Shown here in pieces: positions 9,557 through 17,501 of a stretch of DNA of 64,000 nucleotides. The notes beneath the pieces are model-generated. The model had not been told where the DNA came from. It saw only the letters and a program-made list of their open reading frames with translations, and made no database searches. Source of the DNA: Lachnospiraceae bacterium (lineage in GTDB: Bacteria > Bacillota_A > Clostridia > Lachnospirales > Lachnospiraceae); contig JAIKXV010000113.1 of assembly GCA_024683935.1 (NCBI GenBank), positions 4,389 through 68,388 of the forward strand. Reading direction: 5' to 3'. Within the stretch, counting starts at the first letter, position 1, and the number at the start of each line of letters is the position of its first letter. A program made the position numbers and the translations under genes.

Positions 9557-10159
9557 TTAATCCAGTCTTTCTATCTTCGCATTTACATCATAGAGAGATG
9601 TGAGTTTCTCAGGCAGTCCTTTAAGGATAAGGAATGCGATGATTACCGTAAGGATCTTGTCCGGCACGTCAACTACCAGCTCATCCAGGAAGGAGCCGAT
9701 AACTACCGGCATTCCGTTCGCCTGGGTGATGGCGAAAAGTGCGTCGCCCCATACATTTCCTGTAGTTCCGCCCCAGAACATTACATTTAAGGGCGTGGAA
9801 ATGATAACCGCTGCAAGACCTCCGGCAAGGGCGCATACAAAGGACTTCGGGAAGGTTTCCATGAAACCGAGCCTGGCAGTAACGCCTACCGCGATACCGA
9901 TGCCGAGACTTGTAAGGGCATATACGAGGGAAATATTATCTCCCGTGGTAAGGCCGTAGATGATATTGTTGATCGCGCCGCAGATACCGCCGATGATGGG
10001 TCCGCCGAGACAGGCGCCGATGCAGGTACCGATACAGTCGAGCCAGAGGGGAAGCTTTAAGAACTGTGCAAAAAGCTTACCGAGATAATTGATACCGATA
10101 CATGCGGGTATCAGAACTATAGTTGCTGCATTGAGTTTTGTTTTGAAGATGTTTCCCAT
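9557..10159 (-). CDS. ECF transporter substrate-binding S component
   Basis: 200 residues, almost entirely hydrophobic, about six helices, with Gly/Ala-rich turns and a loop containing WGGTTGNVWGDA. It fits the S-component fold and resembles the group encoded with fused double ATPases. Substrate is not evident from sequence. The NiaR-PfkB protein and the hydrolase in the operon suggest a pyridine nucleoside, nicotinamide-like compound or another N-glycoside. Start 10159 is chosen because AAGGAGAG lies just upstream; an in-frame ATG 33 nt earlier falls inside the upstream gene. It is not obviously NiaX, RibU, ThiT or BioY. Confidence 0.85.
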   Translation of the reverse strand: MGNIFKTKLNAATIVLIPACIGINYLGKLFAQFLKLPLWLDCIGTCIGACLGGPIIGGICGAINNIIYGLTTGDNISLVYALTSLGIGIAVGVTARLGFMETFPKSFVCALAGGLAAVIISTPLNVMFWGGTTGNVWGDALFAITQANGMPVVIGSFLDELVVDVPDKILTVIIAFLILKGLPEKLTSLYDVNAKIERLD

Positions 10160-10178
10160 GATCCTCTCTCCTTTTTTG

Positions 10179-10748
10179 TTATCTTTGATCATTTTCTGTT
10201 TCTGACAGATACTCTTCGCTGCTCATTATCCTTACCTGGACAGGCTCCAGACCGCCAAGCACGGTTTCTGCCGCCTTCTCCGTTTCGCTGTCTATACCTG
10301 CCACACAGTCCTTCATATAGAGAACAGGTATACCCTCGTCTATGAGCGATACTGCGGTAAAAAGAACACAGCACTCCGCGACCACTCCGGTAAGAAGGAC
10401 TCTTTCCGCTCTGCGGGCTGCTTCCCTCACCTCCGGTATCGCAAAGGATGAATACAGGGACTTGGAGTACAGCGGATATTTCCGAATCTCATCCGAGAAA
10501 ATATCCATCATGCCGTTTGCATGCGGATCGGCATTGATCTCACTGTTTACACGGTTATATTCCTTCCATGTACCCTGCGCCCCGTCATCAGACAGGAACC
10601 TTGTAAATATCACGTCCAGAGAACCGGCTCTTTCGCATATAAGCTTTTTTATACGCTCTGCTGCAGCCGCTGCTCCGGGACAGCACCAGGCTCCGTCCTC
10701 ACCATATACGTTCTGCATATCTATTACCAGCAGAAGATCTTTTTTCAT
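10179..10748 (-). CDS. Isochorismatase-like cysteine hydrolase (PncA superfamily)
   Basis: 189 residues with the isochorismatase-like hydrolase fold. The likely triad is D10 (IDMQN), K96 (YSKSLYS) and C127 (TGVVAECCVL). Nicotinamidases carry a metal site of DxH type plus His after the first strand. Here that segment reads TRFLSDDGAQGTWKEYN with no DxH, so this is not a standard PncA and could act on another amide. It is the first gene of the operon with the ECF transporter and NiaR-PfkB, and is read from a strong promoter with a candidate NiaR box. SD is weak (AAGGGA about 17 nt upstream). Confidence 0.85.
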   Translation of the reverse strand: MKKDLLLVIDMQNVYGEDGAWCCPGAAAAAERIKKLICERAGSLDVIFTRFLSDDGAQGTWKEYNRVNSEINADPHANGMMDIFSDEIRKYPLYSKSLYSSFAIPEVREAARRAERVLLTGVVAECCVLFTAVSLIDEGIPVLYMKDCVAGIDSETEKAAETVLGGLEPVQVRIMSSEEYLSETENDQR

Positions 10749-10793
10749 ATAAGGTTTATACCGTTCCCTTCACATTTTACCTGCATCTCAGGG

Positions 10794-10808
10794 TGACAAG
10801 ACAGCTGT
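10794..10808 (-). promoter_or_regulatory. Candidate NiaR operator
   Basis: Minus strand ACAGCTGTCTTGTCA, very close to my recollection of the Firmicute NiaR box (ACAG-N-TGTCTTGACA type). It lies about 12-27 nt downstream of the predicted transcription start, a normal repressor position. Caution: the flank CTCAGGGTGACA also resembles the dispersed repeat of this genome, so part of the match may be coincidental. Confidence 0.55.
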
Positions 10809-10821
10809 AAAGATACTGCCT

Positions 10822-10850
10822 ATTGTACATGGTGAAAATGTATTCGTCAA
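10822..10850 (-). promoter_or_regulatory. Promoter of the hydrolase-ECF-NiaR/PfkB operon
   Basis: TTGACG (10845-10850), exactly 17 nt, TACAAT (10822-10827). A near-consensus sigma-A promoter about 75 nt before the first gene. Confidence 0.8.
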
Positions 10851-10979
10851 TGGGTTTTTTAATGCTTTTTTACATGACGGCAGATGGTGTGATATTATAA
10901 TAAAGATTCTTCGCTATATGTCATGATGACAGGAGCAGGAAGGATTCCATTAGCCGGAATGATTATTTAGGAGGGAATT

Positions 10980-12266
10980 ATGAAATCATATCTTGAAATG
11001 ACCAAAGAAGAACTCGCTGCCGAGATAGAAAATCTCCGCACGGAATACAGAAAGTACCAGGGAATGGAGCTGAAGCTGGATATGAGCCGCGGAAAACCCT
11101 GTCTCGATCAGCTGGATCTCTCCATGGGCATGATGGACGCCCTGAATTCCCATGCAGATCTTTCCTGTGCAGACGGCACCGACTGCCGGAATTACGGTAC
11201 CCTGACGGGAATACGTGAAGCCCGGGTTCTTATCGGGGATATGATGGAGAATAATCCCGACAATATACTGATCTACGGCAATTCATCCCTGAACGTGATG
11301 TATGACCAGATTTCCCGTTCCTACACCCACGGAGTTATGGGCAATACCCCCTGGTGCAAGCTGGATAAGGTTAAGTGGCTCTGCCCTGTTCCGGGATATG
11401 ACAGACATTTCAGCATCACCGAATATTTCGGTATAGAGATGCTGCCGGTTCCGATGACTCCCACCGGTCCTGATATGAATATAGTAGAAAAGATGGTAGC
11501 CGGGGATAAGGCCATAAAGGGTATCTGGTGTGTTCCCAAGTACTCCAACCCCCAGGGCTATTCCTACAATGATGAGACCGTGCGCCGTTTTGCAAGGCTG
11601 AAGCCCGCCGCAAGGGACTTCAGAATTTACTGGGACAATGCTTACGGCATCCACCATCTCTATGACGATCATCAGGATTACCTTATAGAGATACTGGCTG
11701 AATGTAAGAGAGCCGGAAATCCGGATCTGGTATATAAATTCTCATCCACTTCCAAGGTCACCTTCCCGGGCAGCGGTCTCGCTGCCATAGCGACCAGCGC
11801 CAATAACCTGGAGGACATCAAGGCCCAGCTTAAAAACCAGACCATAGGCCATGACAAGGTGAACCAGCTGAGACATGTCCGCTTCTTTAAGGACATACAC
11901 GGCATGACCGAACATATGAGACGCCACGCGGATGTACTGAGACCCAAATTCGAATCGGTTGAGAATATCTTTGAAGAGAATCTGGGAGGACTTGGCATCG
12001 CAGAATGGACGAAGCCGAACGGCGGATATTTCATAAGCTTCGATGGAATAAAGGGAAGTGCAAAGCTTATTGTAGACAGAGCCATGAAGGCAGGCATAAA
12101 GCTTACCCCCGCAGGTTCCACCTGGCCGTACCACAACGACCCGGAGGACAAGAACATCCGCATAGCTCCCACTTATCCCACTCTGGAGGATCTCTCCACG
12201 GCGGCAAGGCTCTTCACGGTATGCGTAAGGCTTGTCAGTGCGGAACTGCTGTACGAGGCGGAATAA
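10980..12266 (+). CDS. PLP-dependent aminotransferase, Rv3722c-like (Aminotran_MocR family)
   Basis: 428 residues. It belongs to the fold-I aminotransferase subgroup that includes the Mycobacterium tuberculosis aspartate aminotransferase Rv3722c. Visible features: N-terminal helix with EYRKYQGMELKLDMSRGKP, NPQG at 190-193, DNAYGIHHL at 219-227 for the PLP ring, and Schiff-base lysine K259 in FSSTSKVTFPGSG. Probable role is transamination between an amino acid, likely aspartate, and 2-oxoglutarate. AGGAGG precedes the ATG. The gene is divergent from the ECF operon and ends in a stem-loop terminator. Confidence 0.88.
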   Translation: MKSYLEMTKEELAAEIENLRTEYRKYQGMELKLDMSRGKPCLDQLDLSMGMMDALNSHADLSCADGTDCRNYGTLTGIREARVLIGDMMENNPDNILIYGNSSLNVMYDQISRSYTHGVMGNTPWCKLDKVKWLCPVPGYDRHFSITEYFGIEMLPVPMTPTGPDMNIVEKMVAGDKAIKGIWCVPKYSNPQGYSYNDETVRRFARLKPAARDFRIYWDNAYGIHHLYDDHQDYLIEILAECKRAGNPDLVYKFSSTSKVTFPGSGLAAIATSANNLEDIKAQLKNQTIGHDKVNQLRHVRFFKDIHGMTEHMRRHADVLRPKFESVENIFEENLGGLGIAEWTKPNGGYFISFDGIKGSAKLIVDRAMKAGIKLTPAGSTWPYHNDPEDKNIRIAPTYPTLEDLSTAARLFTVCVRLVSAELLYEAE

Positions 12267-12297
12267 ACGTTTCCGATCATCAGTATTGAAATTAAAA

Positions 12298-12330
12298 GAA
12301 GGATCTTCTCTTTATCGGGGAAGATCCTTC
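12298..12330. terminator. Bidirectional terminator between convergent genes
   Basis: GAAGGATCTTC (12298-12308) and GAAGATCCTTC (12320-12330) form an 11-bp stem. The minus strand continues CTTTTAATTT, the plus strand CGGATTTTA. It serves the aminotransferase gene and the permease-GGDEF gene. Confidence 0.8.
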
Positions 12331-12355
12331 GGATTTTATGATGACAAAATAATTA

Positions 12356-14569
12356 TCACATGTTTTTCAGTTCGTTCTTTCTGACATACATCAGGGCATC
12401 GGCTCTTTCAAATACCTCGTGGTAGTTCTTATCCGTTTCCCTGTCATATTCCGATATACCGGTGGCTATGACCACCTGACAGTTCCTCTTGTTGTACTCG
12501 ACCCGTCTGTTCAGATCCTCCATGATCTCCTGCCGTCTATCGTAGTCCCGGCCGGTAAGAATGACTACAAATTCGTCTCCTCCGATCCTGAACACAGGGC
12601 TGTGCTTGAAGTACTCGCATATCATGCGGCAGGCGTCCTTTATAAGCAGGTCTCCGGCCTTGTGGCCCATGGAGTCATTGACCTGCTTCAATCCGTTTAT
12701 ATCACATACCAGTACAGCAAAATCTTCCGCTTCACCGTCTGCCATGGATGATTCAATAGAATCCTCCTTCTCAGCATAGGCGGTTTTACTCTTTACCCCG
12801 GTAAGAGGATCGGTGTAGGCGGCATTCTTTGCCTCCTCCAGTTCCTTTTCATGCTCTGCTTCACGCTTGACCATGATCGAATGGTTGCTTAGGATTATCC
12901 ACACCGCAAAGGTGAAGAGGAGCAGGGTAAAGCCGGTACTGTAATTATTTACCCTGGTAAGGGCCTGCATTTCCCTCATAACAAGTTCCCTGCTGACCGC
13001 CGATGTTTCCCTGCTGTAGTGCGCGATGATATTATTCATGGAATTCTGGGTGAAAATGGCCGAAAGCTGCTTTACCCATTCCAGCAGGGTCATGAGTATC
13101 AGCATGAGGAGAACCACCCACACAACTCCGGTTCTTCCGAATCTCCTGTTCTTATGGTCATGACGGAGAATGTGATGGAAGAATACCATTCCTATAATCG
13201 CCCAGATCGCAAAGAGAAAATAGGACTCGGTAGCCATGGATCCCGACGAAAGGAAATTCGGCACGAGGAGCATGATTACGAAGGCCGCCATTACCAAAAC
13301 TCCGATGATTCCGGTTATGATCTCGGTAAGCCTCTTCTCCTTCCAGGCATGTACAAGAGCGGCTCCTGAAACAAATCCGTATATCAATGAAGCCCCCAGG
13401 GCGGTGACATCCACAATCCACCCCACCGCAGTACGCCCGATAAAAGGAATGATGAGCGACGCTATCACGATCAGCCAGAAAGCGTTCGGGGGATTTTTCA
13501 TTGCATTCAGCAGCGAATACCGCTCCGAAAAGACCTGATCCTTTGACAGTCCGTAAATAAGCCGGCTGAGGGCAACGCTGTTGCAGATAAGGCTCGTTAT
13601 CACAACAGAAAAGAGAACCATTATCAGTATCACTTCACCGGTGATCCCTATATGTTGAAAAGTGGCGTAGAAAGCAGGAAGCCCTCTAAGTCCGCCCACC
13701 TTTCCCAGATCCCTGATATATTCAAACCAGTTCTCATATTCCGGCGGAAATGCCGATACAGAAATAAAGATCATAAAGAGATATAAAAGGGTAACGGCAG
13801 CGACTGAAAGACAGAGGATACGGAATATCTTCTTTACAGGGAAATTAATCTCTTCCGAAAAATGAGATATGTTTTCAAAGCCGATAAAGGCCCAGGGAGA
13901 GATAAAGGCTATGTGGGCGATCTGATACGCTATGGATGAATCCGGCGCAAAGACAGGCTGCATCACACTGAAATCCCCTTTAAGCTTCAGGAGCGCCGCC
14001 ACAAAGCAGATACTTATGCCTACAGCAAATATAATGGACAGTATCACTACGACAACTATCTTCAGCTTTTTGGTAAAGGTGCAGAAAAGCGCGGTAATAA
14101 CTACTGCAGCCAGTGACAGCAGTATCTCACCCAGATAAATATCATAGCCAAAAACGGAATAATGAAAGCCGAAACGGAAGAAATCCCCTATGAGGTATCC
14201 TGCAAAGATGGGCAGGGAAGTGACATTTGCCCAGAATACGGCGATATAGGTCAGTATCAGAAACCATGCAGTCAGGAATCCGTAGTCAAAACCAAAGGCC
14301 TTCTTCGTATAAGTGTAGGCACCTCCCGCATCCGGATAGGTCTCAATCATGTAGTGATAATTCCTGGCAATAATAAACATCACCAGGGCTCCTATAACCA
14401 GCCCCAGTGTGCTTCCAAGCGGTCCCGCACTCGACAGGTAAGCATTTCCCGTCACAACGAAGGAACCACAGCCTATGGCAGTGCCTATGGATATAGCCCA
14501 GATGCCAAGACCCGATATGTATCTGTCCAAACCCCTTTTTTCTGAATTTCCGGAAGGTGTATTATCCAT
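12356..14569 (-). CDS. APC amino-acid permease fused to GGDEF diguanylate cyclase
   Basis: 737 residues. The first ~450 form an APC/LeuT-fold permease: helix 1 with the unwound GTAIGCGSFVVTG substrate loop, twelve hydrophobic helices, and the APC-like PDAGGAYTY. Two further helices follow, then a GGDEF domain from about 560: DPLTG, CDINGLKQVNDSMGHKAGD and canonical GGDEF at 663-667. No RxxD inhibitory site lies five residues before GGDEF. The start at 14569 is preferred over an ATG five codons upstream because CGGAGAGAGT precedes it. It follows two small membrane-protein genes in one operon. Inference: substrate binding or transport may set cyclic-di-GMP synthesis. Both halves appear intact. 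Confidence 0.9.
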   Translation of the reverse strand: MDNTPSGNSEKRGLDRYISGLGIWAISIGTAIGCGSFVVTGNAYLSSAGPLGSTLGLVIGALVMFIIARNYHYMIETYPDAGGAYTYTKKAFGFDYGFLTAWFLILTYIAVFWANVTSLPIFAGYLIGDFFRFGFHYSVFGYDIYLGEILLSLAAVVITALFCTFTKKLKIVVVVILSIIFAVGISICFVAALLKLKGDFSVMQPVFAPDSSIAYQIAHIAFISPWAFIGFENISHFSEEINFPVKKIFRILCLSVAAVTLLYLFMIFISVSAFPPEYENWFEYIRDLGKVGGLRGLPAFYATFQHIGITGEVILIMVLFSVVITSLICNSVALSRLIYGLSKDQVFSERYSLLNAMKNPPNAFWLIVIASLIIPFIGRTAVGWIVDVTALGASLIYGFVSGAALVHAWKEKRLTEIITGIIGVLVMAAFVIMLLVPNFLSSGSMATESYFLFAIWAIIGMVFFHHILRHDHKNRRFGRTGVVWVVLLMLILMTLLEWVKQLSAIFTQNSMNNIIAHYSRETSAVSRELVMREMQALTRVNNYSTGFTLLLFTFAVWIILSNHSIMVKREAEHEKELEEAKNAAYTDPLTGVKSKTAYAEKEDSIESSMADGEAEDFAVLVCDINGLKQVNDSMGHKAGDLLIKDACRMICEYFKHSPVFRIGGDEFVVILTGRDYDRRQEIMEDLNRRVEYNKRNCQVVIATGISEYDRETDKNYHEVFERADALMYVRKNELKNM

Positions 14570-14619
14570 ACTCTCTCCGTCCATTCAGGGCAGACGGCAT
14601 AACCGCCTGCCCTGATATC

Positions 14620-14928
14620 TTACTGTCCCTTGATAGCCAGACGAACCGTACCCTTCGGGTCAGTTACAAGAAGCTTTACGATCCAGATCACAAGTCCCAG
14701 TGCGATAACCGAAAGACCTAAGAAGGTATCATTCAGCATATCTGCAGCTGCGGGAGTAAAATATTCCATTCCGCTCTCAGAATACTCAAAAAGAGCGTCC
14801 ACAAGCCACATCAGGGAAGCTCCCCAAAAGAGGAAGCAAAGGGTCTCAAACTGCATATCGTTATTCTTTCTGTTGTACCAGAGTACAGTAGAAACAACTG
14901 CTGCAAAAACAGTGATAAGGAGTGTCAT
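14620..14928 (-). CDS. Small conserved membrane protein, partner B
   Basis: 102 residues, three hydrophobic helices, with a motif region FFTPAAADMLNDTFLGLSV-like (residues near 56-73) and a C-terminal DPKGTVR tail. I recognise it only as a conserved hypothetical found beside the 131-residue protein upstream. Its ATG overlaps the stop of that gene, so the two are translationally coupled and probably act together. Function unknown. The downstream gene, 50 nt away, is the permease-GGDEF fusion. Confidence 0.8.
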   Translation of the reverse strand: MTLLITVFAAVVSTVLWYNRKNNDMQFETLCFLFWGASLMWLVDALFEYSESGMEYFTPAAADMLNDTFLGLSVIALGLVIWIVKLLVTDPKGTVRLAIKGQ

Positions 14929-15323
14929 TATGCTTCACTCCTTTCTGCCGCCTTGCGGCTGATGATCACATCAGCGGCTTTGCACATGATAAGCCATACC
15001 ACGGTTACAAGAACTGCCATGCATACTCCGGCTGTTGCCATTTCATGGAACATCTCCGCCGCATCCGACGGGTCGCTCATGGCCGATAGGAAGGGGAACC
15101 AGGGTACCACCTCACCATGCCATATATGCTCGAACAGGAGCAGTATAACTCCTCCTACCAGCATATCCTTTAACCAGCTTAACTTCCTGCTGAAAGGTAT
15201 GGTATTTTTGCCATTATCAGCAATATCAACACTACCGCTCACTGCGGCTTCCTTCTTCTCTACGGCTTTTTCTACTGCTGTAACTATCACAGCCTCAGCT
15301 GCGGGAACTAAAAAACAAGCCAT
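14928..15323 (-). CDS. Small conserved membrane protein, partner A
   Basis: 131 residues. An N-terminal segment rich in Ala/Val/Glu (VPAAEAVIVTAVEKAVEK) is followed by two hydrophobic helices around residues 50-65 and 95-118. Between them lies FEHIWHGEVVPWFPFL, with several His and Trp residues that might bind a cofactor or metal. AGGAGGAG precedes the ATG. It is the first gene of the operon with the 102-residue protein and the permease-GGDEF fusion. No function is known to me. Confidence 0.8.
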   Translation of the reverse strand: MACFLVPAAEAVIVTAVEKAVEKKEAAVSGSVDIADNGKNTIPFSRKLSWLKDMLVGGVILLLFEHIWHGEVVPWFPFLSAMSDPSDAAEMFHEMATAGVCMAVLVTVVWLIMCKAADVIISRKAAERSEA

Positions 15324-15380
15324 TTTTCTCCTCCTGTAACGCTTTTTTACGCATTAAAATTTGAATGTGTATATTTCATT

Positions 15381-15408
15381 AGTTTACAACAATAGTGCTA
15401 AATGTCAA
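15381..15408 (-). promoter_or_regulatory. Promoter of the small-membrane-protein/permease-GGDEF operon
   Basis: TTGACA (15403-15408), 16-nt spacer, TAAACT (15381-15386). The -35 is perfect, the -10 matches four of six. Confidence 0.6.
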
Positions 15409-15429
15409 TGGTTTCAGGGCACTCTTGCG

Positions 15430-15477
15430 TTGACAAAGAGGCGGAAAAACGTCATAATTTAATTGCGAGCAATTAAA
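15430..15477 (+). promoter_or_regulatory. ohrR-like gene promoter with overlapping palindromic operator
   Basis: TTGACA (15430-15435), 17 nt, CATAAT (15453-15458). Overlapping the -10 and start site is a perfect palindrome, arms TTTAATTGC and GCAATTAAA around GA (15458-15477). AT-rich AATT-type palindromes are typical of OhrR boxes. It implies autoregulation by the MarR/OhrR protein encoded just downstream. Confidence 0.7.
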
Positions 15478-15478
15478 A

Positions 15479-15545
15479 GGTCCTTCGCTTCGCTCAGGAT
15501 GACACGGGGTGCTCACAATGACGCCGGGGGCTCACAATGACACTG
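15479..15545. repeat. Dispersed repeat copy with tandem GCTCACAATGAC units
   Basis: TCCTTCGCTTCGCTCAGGATGACA followed by two near-identical units (GGTGCTCACAATGACGCCGG and GGGGCTCACAATGACACTGG). It lies in the leader of the ohrR-like gene. The 287-nt gap 15324-15610 is otherwise filled by two promoters and the operator. Confidence 0.7.
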
Positions 15546-15610
15546 GGTATCACTGATTACTGCGGGCGTTAAGAATGATATTGTTCACGTATAATTAAAC
15601 GGGGGTTGGT

Positions 15611-16057
15611 ATGAATATGGATAAGTATGACTGTCTGAAAATCGAAAATCAGCTTTGTTTTCCTTTGTACGCATGTGCAAAGGAGATGGTACGGAAATAC
15701 ACTCCATTGCTGAATGAACTGGATCTCACCTATACCCAGTACATCACAATGATGATACTGTGGGAAAAGAAGAAGACCAATGTTAAGGAGCTGGGAGAAA
15801 AACTGTTCCTCGATTCCGGAACCCTGACGCCGCTTCTGAAAAAGCTGGAATCCAAAAACTATATTGAGAGAAAACGTTCAAAAACCGATGAAAGGAACCT
15901 CATAGTCAGCATCACAAAGGAGGGCATGGCTCTGAGGGACAAGGCGCTGTCCGTTCCTTCCGAAATGGGAAAATGCGTCTGTCTGCCGGAAAATGAAGCA
16001 AAGGAGCTTTACGAACTGCTTTACAAGGTACTGGACCATCTTTCAAAAAGGGCATGA
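15611..16057 (+). CDS. MarR-family regulator, OhrR type
   Basis: 148 residues with a central winged HTH (near 50-100). The N-terminal segment IENQLCFPLYACAKEM closely matches OhrR, and C16 is at the position of the peroxide-reactive Cys of Bacillus OhrR. Expected role: repressor that releases DNA when its Cys is oxidised by organic hydroperoxide. GGGGG precedes the ATG. No ohr gene is nearby, so targets may be itself and perhaps the divergent operon. The next gene, a LytTR regulator, begins 23 nt downstream and may be cotranscribed. Confidence 0.85.
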   Translation: MNMDKYDCLKIENQLCFPLYACAKEMVRKYTPLLNELDLTYTQYITMMILWEKKKTNVKELGEKLFLDSGTLTPLLKKLESKNYIERKRSKTDERNLIVSITKEGMALRDKALSVPSEMGKCVCLPENEAKELYELLYKVLDHLSKRA

Positions 16058-16080
16058 AACAAGCCGGCTGAGGTAATGAC

Positions 16081-16782
16081 ATGAAACGTATCGCTGTCTG
16101 CGATGACGAGCAGAGATGCATTGATGATGTCCTGGCTCTCATAAGCGAATACCGGCAGCTCCATCCGGATCTGGAAACCGAAGTCCATTCCTATTCCACT
16201 TCCGGATCACTGCTCTCTGCCAGAGAAAAAAAGAGCTTTGATGTCTACATACTGGATGTTTACATAGACGCCATGAGCGGGGTTGATATCGCCGGTGAGA
16301 TAAGAAAAGATAATGACGAAGCCGCCATCATCTTCCTTACAACATCGGGAGTACATTACCGGGATGCTTTCCGGGTGAAGGCTGCCCACTATCTGGAAAA
16401 GCCGGTGGACAAGCAGGAATTCTTCGAAGCTCTGGACAGGGTTTTTGATGATGCGAGTGAAAAGTATTACGCCGCAAAGGATATAGACGGGCTTACAAAG
16501 GTGAGACTGTCGGACATCTATTATATCCTGAGCGAGGACCACTATAAATCCATAGTTACCCCGGACAAATCATTTTTAGTGCGGGGTACCATGCAGGAGA
16601 TAATGGAGGGGATCGGCGACGAATCCTTCTATCTCCTTAATAACAAGGTGATACTGAATCTCAAACGTATGAAAAAGATCAACTCTTCTGAGATAGAAAT
16701 GGAGGATGGGAAGATCTTTCCCGTGCCCAGAGGGTGCTACAGGAGTATCAGCGATCTGTTTTTAAAGTATTCTTTTGAGTAA
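16081..16782 (+). CDS. LytTR-family response regulator, orphan
   Basis: 233 residues. The receiver domain (1-115) has acidic D8-D9, phospho-acceptor D59 (YILDVY), T87/T88 and K107 in LEKP. The LytTR DNA-binding domain follows (about 130-230). AgrA/VirR-like proteins usually pair with a histidine kinase, but none is encoded in this window. Its partner and targets are unknown. Confidence 0.9.
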   Translation: MKRIAVCDDEQRCIDDVLALISEYRQLHPDLETEVHSYSTSGSLLSAREKKSFDVYILDVYIDAMSGVDIAGEIRKDNDEAAIIFLTTSGVHYRDAFRVKAAHYLEKPVDKQEFFEALDRVFDDASEKYYAAKDIDGLTKVRLSDIYYILSEDHYKSIVTPDKSFLVRGTMQEIMEGIGDESFYLLNNKVILNLKRMKKINSSEIEMEDGKIFPVPRGCYRSISDLFLKYSFE

Positions 16783-16810
16783 GCTCTGAACCGGAAAGGA
16801 GAAGTCCCGG

Positions 16811-17005
16811 ATGCCTTCATATACAGACGACGGGTTCCTCATAGTAAAAGAAATGCATAGCTGTGAACACTTCGAGCCTGTACCGGGACGGCTTTTTTGC
16901 ATGAAAGAATGCTGGTACTGCAAATGGGCCGGGTTTCAGGATGACGAGACTATGAACGGAGATGAGAGCAGTGTTTGTAAATATCCGGGGAATGCGAGGG
17001 AATGA
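16811..17005 (+). CDS. Small cysteine-rich protein, unknown
   Basis: 64 residues with five Cys, including CMKECWYCKWAGF and a preceding HSCEHF, enough to form a zinc or Fe-S site. GGAAAGGAGA lies at a good distance before the ATG, and the gene sits in an otherwise coding stretch between two plus-strand genes. No family recognised. Confidence 0.6.
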   Translation: MPSYTDDGFLIVKEMHSCEHFEPVPGRLFCMKECWYCKWAGFQDDETMNGDESSVCKYPGNARE

Positions 17006-17009
17006 ATAA

Positions 17010-17073
17010 GATCCTTCGCTTACGCTCAGGATGACAAGCAGGCTCAGGATGTCATTCGGGATCAGGATGACAG
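17010..17073. repeat. Dispersed repeat copy with degenerate tandem tails
   Basis: GATCCTTCGCTTACGCTCAGGATGACA, then GGCTCAGGATGTCATTC and GATCAGGATGACAG. Same family as near 3530 and 15480; here three successive partial units precede a gene. Confidence 0.7.
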
Positions 17074-17094
17074 TTGGTATCAGGAGGTATAAAT

Positions 17095-17472
17095 ATGGGT
17101 TACAAGGAATCATACGACCAGTGGAAGGAATTTTTCATAGCGGACTTCAAGCCGAACCTGGCTGAGAATGTGGTGGAGGAACCGCTGGAAAACCCGATAA
17201 CACATAAAACCGAATTCGTGAAATTCAATCTGATGCACGCCTTCGAAATAGGCTACATCTCGGAATATCTGGCGGACCGGGTACGGACGGCCGTGATGAA
17301 GGCTTCCCTTACCGGAGAATCCCCCGCCTCACTTCTCCATGATCTGGTCATTCAGGAGATAAACCTGGGAGACAGAACCGTCATGGGCATGGTATTCGGA
17401 AAGAGCATGCCTGCCAATGCGGCTCCGGAGAAAGCTCCCGATACCTGGTGGGCAGAAGAGGGAATGTCCTGA
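17095..17472 (+). CDS. Conserved hypothetical protein
   Basis: 125 residues, soluble, with no signal peptide or helix pair suggesting membrane location. It is slightly acidic with a Trp-rich end (DTWWAEEG). The start at 17095 is chosen because AGGAGG lies seven bases before it; an upstream in-frame start at 17074 would include the repeat. Family and function not recognised. Confidence 0.7.
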   Translation: MGYKESYDQWKEFFIADFKPNLAENVVEEPLENPITHKTEFVKFNLMHAFEIGYISEYLADRVRTAVMKASLTGESPASLLHDLVIQEINLGDRTVMGMVFGKSMPANAAPEKAPDTWWAEEGMS

Positions 17473-17501
17473 AAATCCCCGAAAAGTTCATTTATTTTTA
17501 A

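Noticed and set aside
10179..10748. Naming the hydrolase PncA (nicotinamidase)
   Set aside because: The DxH metal-binding motif is absent, so only superfamily membership is supported.
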